From the NCBI GenBank assembly GCA_902557145.1, contig CACDYZ010000004.1, positions 1 through 64,000 on the forward strand: a stretch of 64,000 nt of DNA, read 5' to 3'. Every line of letters begins with the position of its first letter. Positions within the stretch are counted from its first letter, which is position 1. The notes beneath the pieces were generated by a model. It ran no database searches. It was not told the origin of the DNA and saw nothing but the letters and a program-made list of their open reading frames with translations. The DNA is from an uncultured Alphaproteobacteria bacterium (GTDB lineage: Bacteria > Pseudomonadota > Alphaproteobacteria > HIMB59). Shown here in pieces: positions 38,312 through 46,758 of the stretch. Position numbers and translations under genes: made by a program.

Positions 38312-39472
38312 TTAGACTTTTAAATGTTTGATTGCTGCGGCAACGCCACTTCCAAGTTCAAACTTTATTCCTACATCATACATTGCTAATTCGGCTGTTG
38401 AAATTGCTCCAAGTATCATAGTGCTATTTAAATCACCAAGGTGACCTATTCTAAATAACTTTCCAGCAACTTTATTCAATCCACCGCCAAAGGAAGTGTT
38501 ATATTTATTGTAAGCTGTTTTAACAACGTCTGTAGAGTCAATACCCTCTGGAACCATGATAGCTGTAACAGTATTGGAATATAAAGATGGATCTTTTGCA
38601 CAAAGTTTAAGTCCCCAAGCACTTGACGCTTTTTGAACTGCTTCAGCTAAAAACTTATGACGTGAATAGATGTTATCAAGTCCCTCTTCCATCATCATAT
38701 CAAGAGCCTCTCGAAGACCTCTTAATAGTGGCATTGGGTTAGTATAAGGCCAGTAACCTGTTTCATTAATTTTTAACATATCTTGATAATCGTAATAGGC
38801 TCTGGGTAAATTTGAAGTTTTAGAAATTTCAAGTGCCTTCTGACTAACGCAGGAAATAGCAAGACCGGCAGGTAACATAAAACCTTTTTGAGATCCAGAG
38901 ACTGCTACATCAACTCCCCATGCATCCATTTCAAATTTTATTGAACCTATAGAGCTTACACCATCAACGAATAATAAAGCTGGATGGTTAAGATTGTTTA
39001 AAAGCTCTCTTGTGGCTTTAACATCATTTGTTACTCCAGTAGATGTTTCGTTTTGGGTAACAAGTACAGCTTTAATTTTATGTTCTTTATCAGCTGATAA
39101 AATCTTTTCAAATTCTTCATGAGGTGTTCCTGAGCCCCATTCGCAATCTACTTCTTCAACATCAATGTGAAGTTTTTTACACATTTCAATCCAGAGGTGA
39201 GAAAAATGTCCAAATCTTCCAGATAAAACTTTATCTCCCTTGCTTAATAAATTAGTAAGTGCTGCTTCCCATCCACTGGAGCCTGTACCTGGAAATATAA
39301 TTGGTTGACCTGAGGTTGTTTCAAAAACTTTTTTTAAATCGTTTATTAGTGGATGCCAAAATTTATCCATTCCTGGTGCACGGTGGTCCTCATTTGAAAT
39401 ATCCATTGCCTGTCTAACTCTATCAGGCATATTGGTTGGCCCTGGGACGAAAAGTGAAATTTTACCTGGCAT
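38312..39472 (-). CDS. Serine/alanine-glyoxylate aminotransferase
   Basis: 386 residues of class V PLP aminotransferases. FVPGPTNMPDRVRQAM and DHRAPGMDKFWHPL open the protein, and FPGTGSSGWEAALTNL, VDGVSSIGS and the PLP lysine in SGSQKGFMLPAGLA (about 195-208) follow. The branch moves the amino group of serine or alanine to glyoxylate, producing glycine. It sits between tRNA-Glu and the PanE-like gene, with which it forms an operon. It could supply or drain glyoxylate linked to the C2-acid cluster nearby. Confidence 0.92.
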   Translation of the reverse strand: MPGKISLFVPGPTNMPDRVRQAMDISNEDHRAPGMDKFWHPLINDLKKVFETTSGQPIIFPGTGSSGWEAALTNLLSKGDKVLSGRFGHFSHLWIEMCKKLHIDVEEVDCEWGSGTPHEEFEKILSADKEHKIKAVLVTQNETSTGVTNDVKATRELLNNLNHPALLFVDGVSSIGSIKFEMDAWGVDVAVSGSQKGFMLPAGLAISCVSQKALEISKTSNLPRAYYDYQDMLKINETGYWPYTNPMPLLRGLREALDMMMEEGLDNIYSRHKFLAEAVQKASSAWGLKLCAKDPSLYSNTVTAIMVPEGIDSTDVVKTAYNKYNTSFGGGLNKVAGKLFRIGHLGDLNSTMILGAISTAELAMYDVGIKFELGSGVAAAIKHLKV

Positions 39473-39538
39473 AATTTAGTCTATATCCTTTCTATTCAAA
39501 TAATGACTTTATGGATTGCTTTACAAATATTATTTTAG

Positions 39539-39557
39539 CAATTTCACTAAGTGAAAT
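39539..39557. other. Short perfect palindrome upstream of the glyoxylate aminotransferase gene
   Basis: ATTTCACTAAGTGAAAT has 7-base arms around TAA. It lies 68-85 bases upstream of the aminotransferase start and just downstream of tRNA-Glu on the same strand. No T-run follows on either strand, so it is more likely an operator or processing hairpin than a terminator. Function unknown. Confidence 0.4.
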
Positions 39558-39571
39558 AAAAGTCAATATTT

Positions 39572-39646
39572 TGGCATCTCCTACGGGAATCGAACCCGTG
39601 TCTTCACCGTGAAAGGGTGATGTCCTAACCGCTAGACGAAGGAGAC
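39572..39646 (-). tRNA. tRNA-Glu (UUC)
   Basis: 75 bases on the minus strand with encoded CCA. The 5' acceptor GTCTCCT pairs with AGGAGAT (one G-U). The T arm contains GGGTTCGATTCCC and the anticodon loop CTTTCAC carries TTC. Discriminator base is G. It lies between recJ and the aminotransferase gene. Confidence 0.97.
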
Positions 39647-39693
39647 ATCGATCTTTAAAACAAACAAAATAGCTAGATTTAATAAAAAATCAA

Positions 39694-41415
39694 TCAATGA
39701 ATATCTTCAAGGTGAATTATAGTTTTATCGCTATACGGATCTTTTTTAACCTTAAAATAACAATTAAACTCAGATCGATTTGCTAAATAATTTTTAAGAT
39801 CTATTGATGAAACATCAAAAAACATTCCTTCACATGAAAAGCCAAGGTTATCAGATACCTTTAATTTTGCATGCTTATCTTTAAAGATTTTTAAAATATC
39901 AATTTTAGCTTTTTCAATTTTAAAAATTGGTTCTGCATTTTGTTGACCAAAGGGGCTTAAATATTCTAGATCTTTTAAAAGATTTTCATTGATCACATTC
40001 ACATCAATTAATGAGTCATAAGACTTTTCGTTTAAAATTTCTATATCCTTTGTCTGATCAATTAAAAAACTTTTAAAAGTATCAACATTTTCTTTTTTTA
40101 ATGTAAAACCACAGGCTTTGTGATGTCCGCCTCCTTTTACTAGAATACCTTTTTGTGTTGCTTGCATCATTAATAGTCCTATATTTTTTTCACCCTGAGA
40201 TCTTCCAGAACCAACTACTAAATCATTAGACTGCGTCATTACAAATGACGGTCGGTTATTTATACGCATAAGCCTTCCGGCAATAATTCCTACTACACCG
40301 ATATGCCATTTTTCATCATAAAAAAAATTTATATTAATATTATTGTTATGATCTAAATCTATCTCTTTTACGATTTTAGTTTGAATTTTTTGCCTATTTT
40401 GATTATGAGACTCAATAATTTGTGCAACTTGAATAGCTTGGTGTATGTTTTCAGATGATAAGAGTTTATAGGCCAGTAAAGACTCCCCCATTCTTCCCCC
40501 TGCATTAATCCTAGGCCCAATAATATATCCAAGATGATACTCAGATATTTTCTGTTTAATCTTTGTCAGATTTATTAGAGTTTGAATACCTTTATTTTTA
40601 TTTTCAGAATTAATTATCCTTAATCCTTGCTTAACAAATGATCGATTTATATTATTTAGAGGAACTAAATCACAAATTGTAGCTAGTGAAACAAGATCAA
40701 GATATTGTAATATATCTTTTTTTTGAAAAATAACTTCATTATTTAGAAAAACCAGAACTAGGAATGATAATGCTGTGGCACATAATTCATCAAGATTAGA
40801 CTTATCTTCTGGAGTTTTAGGATTTATAACAATAGTTTCATTAAAGTAACTTTCGCATTCATGATGGTCTATTATGAGAAGATTAGCTCCTTGTTTATGA
40901 ATATATTTTTGTTCATCAATATTGTTACTCCCACAATCTAAAACTAAAATATTAGAGCTGAATTCTAGTAATTTATTGCAGGCTGGGGTACTTAATCCAT
41001 ATCCCTCATTCAATCTATTTGGAATATAAACAAACACCTCAATGCCAAATTGAGTAAGATATTTTTTAAAAATAGCAGCAGCACAAGCTCCATCTACATC
41101 ATAATCTGAAAAAATAGAAATTTTCTTATCATTATTAATATTTTCAAAAAAAGGAATTGTCTTTTTTAAATTAGATAGTTTTAAGATTTCATTTACAGAA
41201 ATATTCTCTTTTAACTTTGAATTTAAAAAATGAGATATTTTTTTTATATTACGGTTAATTAATAATTTTGATAAGTTTATTGATATATTATTTTTTTGAG
41301 CTACTTCAAAAGCAGTATCTTCATTTAAATCTAAATTTGATGGTCTCCAAACCGTACCGTTAAAGGTCTTTTCAGTAGTCAAGTTGCTTGATGTCGAAGT
41401 TATGTTTTCCATCAA
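39694..41415 (-). CDS. recJ: Single-stranded-DNA-specific exonuclease RecJ
   Basis: 573 residues. DHH-family phosphoesterase motifs: DYDVDG (104-109) and DHH (183-185), followed by the DHHA1 part with VVGSGRSQGEKNIGLLMM and GGGHHKACGFTL. A C-terminal OB-like domain follows. RecJ degrades 5' single strands in recombination and repair. The start lies 44 bases inside the end of glpX; no later Met fits the N-terminus, so the overlap seems real. Confidence 0.95.
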   Translation of the reverse strand: MMENITSTSSNLTTEKTFNGTVWRPSNLDLNEDTAFEVAQKNNISINLSKLLINRNIKKISHFLNSKLKENISVNEILKLSNLKKTIPFFENINNDKKISIFSDYDVDGACAAAIFKKYLTQFGIEVFVYIPNRLNEGYGLSTPACNKLLEFSSNILVLDCGSNNIDEQKYIHKQGANLLIIDHHECESYFNETIVINPKTPEDKSNLDELCATALSFLVLVFLNNEVIFQKKDILQYLDLVSLATICDLVPLNNINRSFVKQGLRIINSENKNKGIQTLINLTKIKQKISEYHLGYIIGPRINAGGRMGESLLAYKLLSSENIHQAIQVAQIIESHNQNRQKIQTKIVKEIDLDHNNNININFFYDEKWHIGVVGIIAGRLMRINNRPSFVMTQSNDLVVGSGRSQGEKNIGLLMMQATQKGILVKGGGHHKACGFTLKKENVDTFKSFLIDQTKDIEILNEKSYDSLIDVNVINENLLKDLEYLSPFGQQNAEPIFKIEKAKIDILKIFKDKHAKLKVSDNLGFSCEGMFFDVSSIDLKNYLANRSEFNCYFKVKKDPYSDKTIIHLEDIH

Positions 41416-42325
41416 TTTGTCTGATAGTTCCTGTTTTAGAACGCATTACAATAGAGTGTGTTTCTGCAAATTTTTTATTGATGTTTATTCCTCGAAGCAT
41501 AGTTCCATCAGTTACGCCTGTGGCTGAAAACATTACATCTCCAGTAGCTAGATCATTAAGTTTATAAATCTTATCTAAATTTTCTATACCTGTTTTTCTT
41601 GCTCTCTCTATTTCTTGATCATTGTAAAAAATTAGCTGGCCCTCTAAATAACCACCTACACATTGCAAAGCGGCAGCAGCAAGTACTCCCTCTGGTGCGC
41701 CACCTATACCGTAATACATATCAATGTTACTATTATCTATAGCTGAGGAAATTACTGCACTAACATCTCCATCTCCAATTATTTTAATTCTCGCACCTGC
41801 AGATCTTATAGTTTCAATATCCTCTTGATGTCTTTCACGGTCGAGAATGCATATTACTAGATCTTCAGTATTAATATTTTTATATTTTGCTAGTTCTTTA
41901 ATATTTGATTTTAGATCTTGGCTTAAAGATATAATACTATCATTGTCGACCTTGGCTGAAATTTTTCTCATATATACATCAGGAGCATTTAAAAAGCCCC
42001 CCTCTTGTGCTAGCGCAATGACTGCCATAGCATTTTCCCCACCTTTTGCTGTTATTGTCGTCCCCTCTAAAGGGTCAAGTGCAATATCAACGTTTGGTCC
42101 ACCTTGACCAACTTTTTCACCAATATATAGCATGGGAGCTTCATCTCTTTCACCTTCACCTATTACAACTGTACCTGATATTGTAAGAGAGTTTAGGCAC
42201 TTTCGCATTGCGTCAACAGCTGCTTGATCAGCTGCTTTTTCATTTCCTCTTCCTATATGTTTGGATGCAGCTAATGCTGCAAATTCAGAAACTCTGACCA
42301 ACTCAATAGCAAGATTTCTATCCAA
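41372..42325 (-). CDS. glpX: Fructose-1,6-bisphosphatase class II
   Basis: 317 residues. GlpX signatures: AAQAAVDAMR-like start (KAADQAAVDAMRK), VIGEGERDEAPMLYIGEKVG, DIALDPLEGTT metal site, and GIGGAPEGVLAAAALQC. It serves gluconeogenesis. In alphaproteobacteria it typically sits between hom and recJ, as here; overlaps hom by 8 bases. Confidence 0.96.
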   Translation of the reverse strand: MDRNLAIELVRVSEFAALAASKHIGRGNEKAADQAAVDAMRKCLNSLTISGTVVIGEGERDEAPMLYIGEKVGQGGPNVDIALDPLEGTTITAKGGENAMAVIALAQEGGFLNAPDVYMRKISAKVDNDSIISLSQDLKSNIKELAKYKNINTEDLVICILDRERHQEDIETIRSAGARIKIIGDGDVSAVISSAIDNSNIDMYYGIGGAPEGVLAAAALQCVGGYLEGQLIFYNDQEIERARKTGIENLDKIYKLNDLATGDVMFSATGVTDGTMLRGININKKFAETHSIVMRSKTGTIRQIDGKHNFDIKQLDY

Positions 42326-43604
42326 TATTTTCCTCTATTCTGATTACAGAAATTTCGTTTTTAAGGAAATTAGTTTTCTTTAAATTATCAACTACTTGAG
42401 TGATATTTTTTAAACCAACTGGATCAGATATTATAATAATAGGTACGACTTTCTCATTTGAAGTATTTAATTGAATTATAGATTTTATAGAAATTAATTT
42501 TTGTGAAAATAATTGTGCTATCGATTTAAGAACACCTACTTTATTAAGTACAGACATTCTTAAATAGTATGGTCTAATTCTTTGAGATTGACTAACAAAC
42601 TTAGCTTTCAACATTCGTGAATATTTTTTTATAAACACACCTTTGTCTGGAGAATAATTAATAAATCTTTTAATATCAGAAATAATAGAAGTAGCTGTAG
42701 GATATCCACCTGCACCTTTTCCAACTAAGCTAGTCTTTAAAAAGTTTTCTCCTTCAAAAGTAATTACATTCTCTTCAAAATTAGTTTTTGCTATTAAGCT
42801 AGAGTCTGGAACGAAACAAGGTGCTACAGATGAGAAAAATTTATCTTTATTCCTCTCTGTTATAGAAACAAGTTTTAATTTATAACCAAGATTAAGACCC
42901 TGTTCTAAATCAATGAGCTTAATATTTTCTATTCCATCATAGTGCATATCAGAAAATTTAAATTTTTTTCCAAAAGATATATTTGAGAGCAATACAAGCT
43001 TATGCATAGCGTCTCTACCAGACAAATCTGCACTTGAGTCCTGTTCTGCAAATCCATTTTTAATTGCCTGTTCTAATGTTTCTTTAAAACTAATCTTATT
43101 TTCATACATCTTTGAAATTATATAATTGGTTGTGCCGTTAAAAATTCCATAAATAGCATTAATTTTTGAGGGATAAATACTTTGTTGTGTTGTTTGCACC
43201 ACTGGTACTGCGCCTAACACTGCAGCTTCAAATCCCAAAAATAAATTTTTCTTATCAAATCCCTCAAAAAATAAATCTGACTTTTCAGCTAGTTGTGCTT
43301 TATTTGCAGTAATGAGAGATATTTTATTTTTTAAGCAAAATTTATAAAGATCATTAATATATTTCCCAGTACCTCCAATAGTTTCAATGATTAGGTCAGG
43401 TTTAATTTGATTTAAGCTTTTAAAATCATTAATCCATTTGTATTTGCTAACTTTGAAAATTCTTTTCTTTTTTTTGTTTTTTGCACCAATAGCAACTATT
43501 TCACATTTAGTATTATCTAAAATATATGAATTTTTTTCTATTAACTTGACTACATGAGAGCCAACGACACCTAATCCTAAAATTGCTATTCTAATTTTGT
43601 TCAT
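42318..43604 (-). CDS. hom: Homoserine dehydrogenase
   Basis: 428 residues. N-terminal NAD(P) loop GLGVVGSHVVKLI, catalytic region with FEAAVLGAVPVVQT, GIFNGTTNYIISKM and the GFAEQDSSADLSGRDAMHKLVLL signature, then a C-terminal ACT domain (LRMSVLNKVGVLKSIAQLFSQK). It makes homoserine for threonine and methionine. Start overlaps the end of a small lipoprotein-like frame by 14 bases. Confidence 0.95.
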   Translation of the reverse strand: MNKIRIAILGLGVVGSHVVKLIEKNSYILDNTKCEIVAIGAKNKKKKRIFKVSKYKWINDFKSLNQIKPDLIIETIGGTGKYINDLYKFCLKNKISLITANKAQLAEKSDLFFEGFDKKNLFLGFEAAVLGAVPVVQTTQQSIYPSKINAIYGIFNGTTNYIISKMYENKISFKETLEQAIKNGFAEQDSSADLSGRDAMHKLVLLSNISFGKKFKFSDMHYDGIENIKLIDLEQGLNLGYKLKLVSITERNKDKFFSSVAPCFVPDSSLIAKTNFEENVITFEGENFLKTSLVGKGAGGYPTATSIISDIKRFINYSPDKGVFIKKYSRMLKAKFVSQSQRIRPYYLRMSVLNKVGVLKSIAQLFSQKLISIKSIIQLNTSNEKVVPIIIISDPVGLKNITQVVDNLKKTNFLKNEISVIRIEENIG

Positions 43605-43812
43605 TTTGAGATTTTAAAATTTGTTCTTTTCTAATACTACTCTTTTCGTTGAATTCCTCTAATTCTTTTTTCTTTTCAAGTAAATTTTTATCAAAGTTCT
43701 GAAAAGATCTTTCACAAGAAGTGGTAGTTATTGATAATAAAATGACAGAAAAAATAAATAAAAGATTATCTTTTAGAGAACTGAAAACTTCGCCTAGCTT
43801 TTTGCCTACCAT
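43591..43812 (-). CDS. Possible small lipoprotein overlapping the rpsI end
   Basis: 73 residues: a short basic start, a hydrophobic segment ([17 protein letters not shown]) ending in a lipobox-like cysteine, then a charged helical tail ([24 protein letters not shown]). It would be an outer- or inner-membrane lipoprotein. The first ATG lies 47 bases inside rpsI; a non-ATG start nearer to the hydrophobic stretch is possible. It fills the whole gap between rpsI and hom, which in a genome this compact argues for a real gene, but I do not recognise it. Confidence 0.5.
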   Translation of the reverse strand: MVGKKLGEVFSSLKDNLLFIFSVILLSITTTSCERSFQNFDKNLLEKKKELEEFNEKSSIRKEQILKSQNEQN

Positions 43813-44164
43813 ACTTTTTACGTTCTACTGTTCTCGAGTCTCTTGTTAAGAAACCATTTTTTTTTAATATATCTTTAGTATTAGGGTCAATTTTTGTTAA
43901 AGATCTACTAATACCGTGTTTGATTGCACCAGCTTGACCAGAAAGACCGCCTCCAAGCACCGTTATTCTTAAATCTACAGAGTCTAATTTTTTCGCTACT
44001 TCCAAAGGTTGGTTGATTATCATTCTTAGAGCTTTGTCTGGAAAATAATCATCAATTTTTTTTTTGTTAATTGTAATATTTCCTGTCCCGTTGGATATCC
44101 ATACTCTCGCAATAGATTCTTTACGTCTGCCTGTACTATAAACTTGATTAGACATTAACTTCAT
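43766..44164 (-). CDS. rpsI: 30S ribosomal protein S9
   Basis: 132 residues. [15 protein letters not shown] at the start, [19 protein letters not shown] in the middle, and the conserved tail ending FQFSKR that reaches the ribosomal P site. Overlaps rplM by 17 bases, the usual L13-S9 pairing. Confidence 0.98.
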   Translation of the reverse strand: MKLMSNQVYSTGRRKESIARVWISNGTGNITINKKKIDDYFPDKALRMIINQPLEVAKKLDSVDLRITVLGGGLSGQAGAIKHGISRSLTKIDPNTKDILKKNGFLTRDSRTVERKKYGRQKARRSFQFSKR

Positions 44165-44615
44165 TCTTCCTGTTCATTGATTTAAAATCTAATAATTTTG
44201 GATTTTGCGAGTCATGAGGGTGATTAGCATCCTTGTATATTTTTAAATTATTTTTCATAAGATCCCTAAATAAAGGTGAATTAGGAAGCATTCCTTTTAT
44301 TGCTTTTTTTATAATATCATCAGATTTATTTTTTTCTTTTAGCTTCTCTGGGGTAATTTCTTTTATACCACCAGGATGGCCTGTATGTTTATAATATTTT
44401 TTATCAGTAGTTTTATTACCTGAAAATCTTACTTTATCAGTATTAATAATAATCACACCATCTCCAACTGGTAAGTTAGGAGAGTATTGGGGTTTATTTT
44501 TACCTTTGAGTATTAAGCTAACTCTAGAAGCAAGTCTGCCAACAGAAATATTAGTAGCATCTAATAGATGCCATTCTTTCTGAAACTCAGATTTTTTTAG
44601 AGTAGTTGTTTTCAC
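44148..44615 (-). CDS. rplM: 50S ribosomal protein L13
   Basis: 155 residues. [27 protein letters not shown] and the middle [32 protein letters not shown] are the L13 signature. First gene of the rplM-rpsI pair. The promoter would lie in the 190-base AT-rich gap upstream, which also holds a tRNA-like relic. Confidence 0.98.
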   Translation of the reverse strand: MKTTTLKKSEFQKEWHLLDATNISVGRLASRVSLILKGKNKPQYSPNLPVGDGVIIINTDKVRFSGNKTTDKKYYKHTGHPGGIKEITPEKLKEKNKSDDIIKKAIKGMLPNSPLFRDLMKNNLKIYKDANHPHDSQNPKLLDFKSMNRKNEVNV

Positions 44616-44732
44616 GATAGGGGGAATATAAGTAAAATCATTAAAAAATCAAGGATTATAGATAAAATTTTTGATATAAATAGGGATACCATAGAGTTTT
44701 AATCATTATTTTCCTAATTTTAATGTGTTTAT

Positions 44733-44810
44733 GATCACTGGACTTGAACCAGCGACCTTCAAGCCAGCAAAACGAATACTCTGTGAACCTTTGTTAATCT
44801 GAGATTATCT
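44733..44810 (-). pseudogene. Degenerate tRNA-like sequence
   Basis: On the minus strand the sequence has a convincing T arm, GCTGG-TTCAAGT-CCAGT with a canonical TTCRANY loop, preceded by AAGGTC like a variable loop. A D-arm-like CTCAG...GG...AGAG follows further 5'. The anticodon arm does not fold cleanly and the acceptor ends do not pair, and no CCA follows. It therefore looks like the remains of a tRNA gene downstream of merR. It slightly overlaps the merR stop at its 5' end. Confidence 0.35.
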
Positions 44811-45113
44811 AGAGTTTTTAAGAAGTCCCAATAAATCTTTTAAATCTGAGAGGATATTATCATTTAGAGATTTATTTTTTGATTTTGATTTTGATAAATA
44901 ATCATTTACTCCATCTAAAGTTAATTTTTGGACATCAAGTAAATTTTTTATTTTTTTCAGAAGGAGTAAGTTTTCATAATCGTACAATCTGTGGCCTGAT
45001 TGAGTTCTAATAACTTTCAATTTTGAAATTCTACTTTCCCAAAATCTTATAGTGTGTTTTTGCTCCCCCACTATCTGGGATACATCATCTATATTATAAA
45101 AGTTTTTGTTCAT
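44805..45113 (-). CDS. MerR family transcriptional regulator
   Basis: 102 residues with an N-terminal MerR-type winged helix: YNIDDVSQIVGEQKHTIRFWESRI and RTQSGHRLYDYENLLLLKKIKNLL. The short C-terminus lacks a metal- or drug-binding domain. Next to ihfA, as in most alphaproteobacteria, and overlapping its stop by 4 bases (ATGA). Target unknown. Confidence 0.9.
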   Translation of the reverse strand: MNKNFYNIDDVSQIVGEQKHTIRFWESRISKLKVIRTQSGHRLYDYENLLLLKKIKNLLDVQKLTLDGVNDYLSKSKSKNKSLNDNILSDLKDLLGLLKNSR

Positions 45114-45385
45114 AAGAGTAGTTTATTGGATTTTTTAAAGCTTATAACTTTTCTTGATTTTATTAAGTGCTCTTCTTTTGTTTTTGGATTTCTTCCAATT
45201 CTTTCATTTTTTTGATTTATTTTAAAAGAGCCAATATAATTTATTGATAGATCTGAGTTGATCATCATATTGCTCCAAATTTCTAAAATTTTATCAATTT
45301 TTTTATAAACTGTAGAATAAGCAATACCGAATTCAATTGATATTTGTTTAGCTATTGTTTCTCTAGTTAATTTATCTTGAGACAT
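45110..45385 (-). CDS. ihfA: Integration host factor alpha subunit / HU-family DNA-binding protein
   Basis: About 91 residues from the ATG at 45385 (MSQDKLTRETIAKQI). The HU/IHF fold is seen from the N-terminal helices and the GSFKINQKNERIGRNPKTKEEHLIKSRKVISFKKS beta-arm region with its NP tip. The frame is open to 45433, but the earlier Met residues lie in the plsX coding end and give a non-homologous extension. IHF bends DNA at specific sites. The plsX-ihfA-merR order supports IHF alpha over HU; sequence is divergent. Confidence 0.85.
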   Translation of the reverse strand: MSQDKLTRETIAKQISIEFGIAYSTVYKKIDKILEIWSNMMINSDLSINYIGSFKINQKNERIGRNPKTKEEHLIKSRKVISFKKSNKLLL

Positions 45386-46376
45386 TTTTCTTAATCTCAT
45401 TAAGTAAATTAGCATCAATGCATTTGACACCAAATTCTATTGCGTTTGCAAACGCATGTGAGTCTGCATTACCGTGACTTTTTATAACTATACCGTTTAC
45501 TCCAATGAACATTCCTCCATTATAGTTTCTTGGATCGATTGAATTTTTAAAATTATTAAAATTTTTTTTAAGCAATAAAGACAAAAATTTTGAATATGGA
45601 GAGGAAGTCAAACTTTTTTTTAAAGAGTCAGTTATAAATTTAGATACACCTTCAGCTGTTTTAAGTGCAATATTTCCAGAAAATCCATCTGTAACAATGA
45701 CATGGTTGTTTGTTGAGGTTATCTCATCCGCCTCTACAAAACCCTTATAATTTATTCTTTTATCACTTTTCATTAATTCATGTGTCTCTTGAATTAAATT
45801 ATTTCCTTTGAGTTCCTCCGATCCAATATTTAAAAGTGCTACTTTGGTGTCAATTTGCGGATATAGAACTTTATAGTAAGTACTTCCCATAACAGCAAAA
45901 TCTAATAAATTTTCTGAACTGCATTCAGCATTTGCTCCTAAATCTAAAAAACATACTGGATGTTTTTCTGATGGAAAAAGAGAAGCAATCGCTGGTCTAG
46001 TTATATTTTCAATTGTCCTTAAATAAACAGTTGAATAGGCCATCATGGCACCAGTATTCCCTGCTGAAATACTTATTTGATTTTTATCCTCTTTTAAATT
46101 CAAAATAGCATTAGACATCGAACTGTTTCGATTATCTTTTTTTAATGCATCACTAGGTTTCATATCTGGGGAAATAAAGTTTTGAGATTGGGTCCATTGA
46201 GAGTTATCAAATAAGTCTGAAAATATTGGTTTAAATTTTTCATAAATAGATTTTTCTGAGTGTAAATTAAAGTTAATAGATGGATTATTGGTTTTAGCTA
46301 TATTTGCCCCTTCTAAAACTGAGTTTGGTGCAAAGTCACCACCGTGAAGATCAAGATTTATTAAATACTTATTCAT
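45372..46376 (-). CDS. plsX: Phosphate acyltransferase PlsX
   Basis: 334 residues. LDLHGGDFAPNSVLEGA at the start, ISAGNTGAMMAYSTVYLRTI, LDLGANAECSSENLLDFAVMG and VTDGFSGNIALKTAEGVSKF are PlsX signatures. It converts acyl-ACP to acyl-phosphate for phospholipid synthesis. The next gene downstream is ihfA rather than the fabH usually found here. Its start is divergent from bamE. Confidence 0.96.
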   Translation of the reverse strand: MNKYLINLDLHGGDFAPNSVLEGANIAKTNNPSINFNLHSEKSIYEKFKPIFSDLFDNSQWTQSQNFISPDMKPSDALKKDNRNSSMSNAILNLKEDKNQISISAGNTGAMMAYSTVYLRTIENITRPAIASLFPSEKHPVCFLDLGANAECSSENLLDFAVMGSTYYKVLYPQIDTKVALLNIGSEELKGNNLIQETHELMKSDKRINYKGFVEADEITSTNNHVIVTDGFSGNIALKTAEGVSKFITDSLKKSLTSSPYSKFLSLLLKKNFNNFKNSIDPRNYNGGMFIGVNGIVIKSHGNADSHAFANAIEFGVKCIDANLLNEIKKNVSR

Positions 46377-46425
46377 GTATGTTTATTATTGCTTTAAAGA
46401 AACTTATACCTTATTTGTTTTTATT

Positions 46426-46758
46426 GTGAATATTTTAAAAATTCATAAAATTCTTTTAGCCCTTATATGCTCAATAATTTTATTTTCTTGCTCAAAAGAT
46501 GTTTATTTTTCTGGTATTTCGGAAAATAGTTTTAATGAAATCAAAGAAAATTATCAAAAAATCGATTACTCAAAAGAAGACATAATAACTATTATTGGTC
46601 CCCCTTTAATAAAAGAAAACCTTGAAAATTTGTGGATATATAGAACCGATAAAAAAAAAGGAATAGCTGCTTTCAAGCAAACTGTTTACAACAAGACCTT
46701 AAAACTAAAATTTGAAGATAATATTTTAAGGTCTGTTGAAGAAATTGACTTAAATTAA
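46426..46758 (+). CDS. bamE: Outer membrane assembly lipoprotein, BamE/SmpA family
   Basis: About 110 residues from a GTG at 46426. A lipoprotein signal ([14 protein letters not shown]) is followed by an SmpA/OmlA domain with [27 protein letters not shown], where the glycine-proline turn and YI/WIY strand match BamE. It would help assemble beta-barrel proteins. The frame is open to an ATG at 46375, but that start would place an unlikely extra hydrophobic stretch before the signal peptide. Divergent from plsX, a common alphaproteobacterial pairing. Confidence 0.82.
   Translation: MNILKIHKILLALICSIILFSCSKDVYFSGISENSFNEIKENYQKIDYSKEDIITIIGPPLIKENLENLWIYRTDKKKGIAAFKQTVYNKTLKLKFEDNILRSVEEIDLN

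Noticed and set aside
38312..39472. Considered a serine-cycle cluster (sucCD as malate-CoA ligase beside a glyoxylate aminotransferase)
   Set aside because: The sucC N-terminus and overall sequence look like succinyl-CoA ligase, and no malyl-CoA lyase or hydroxypyruvate reductase gene is adjacent.
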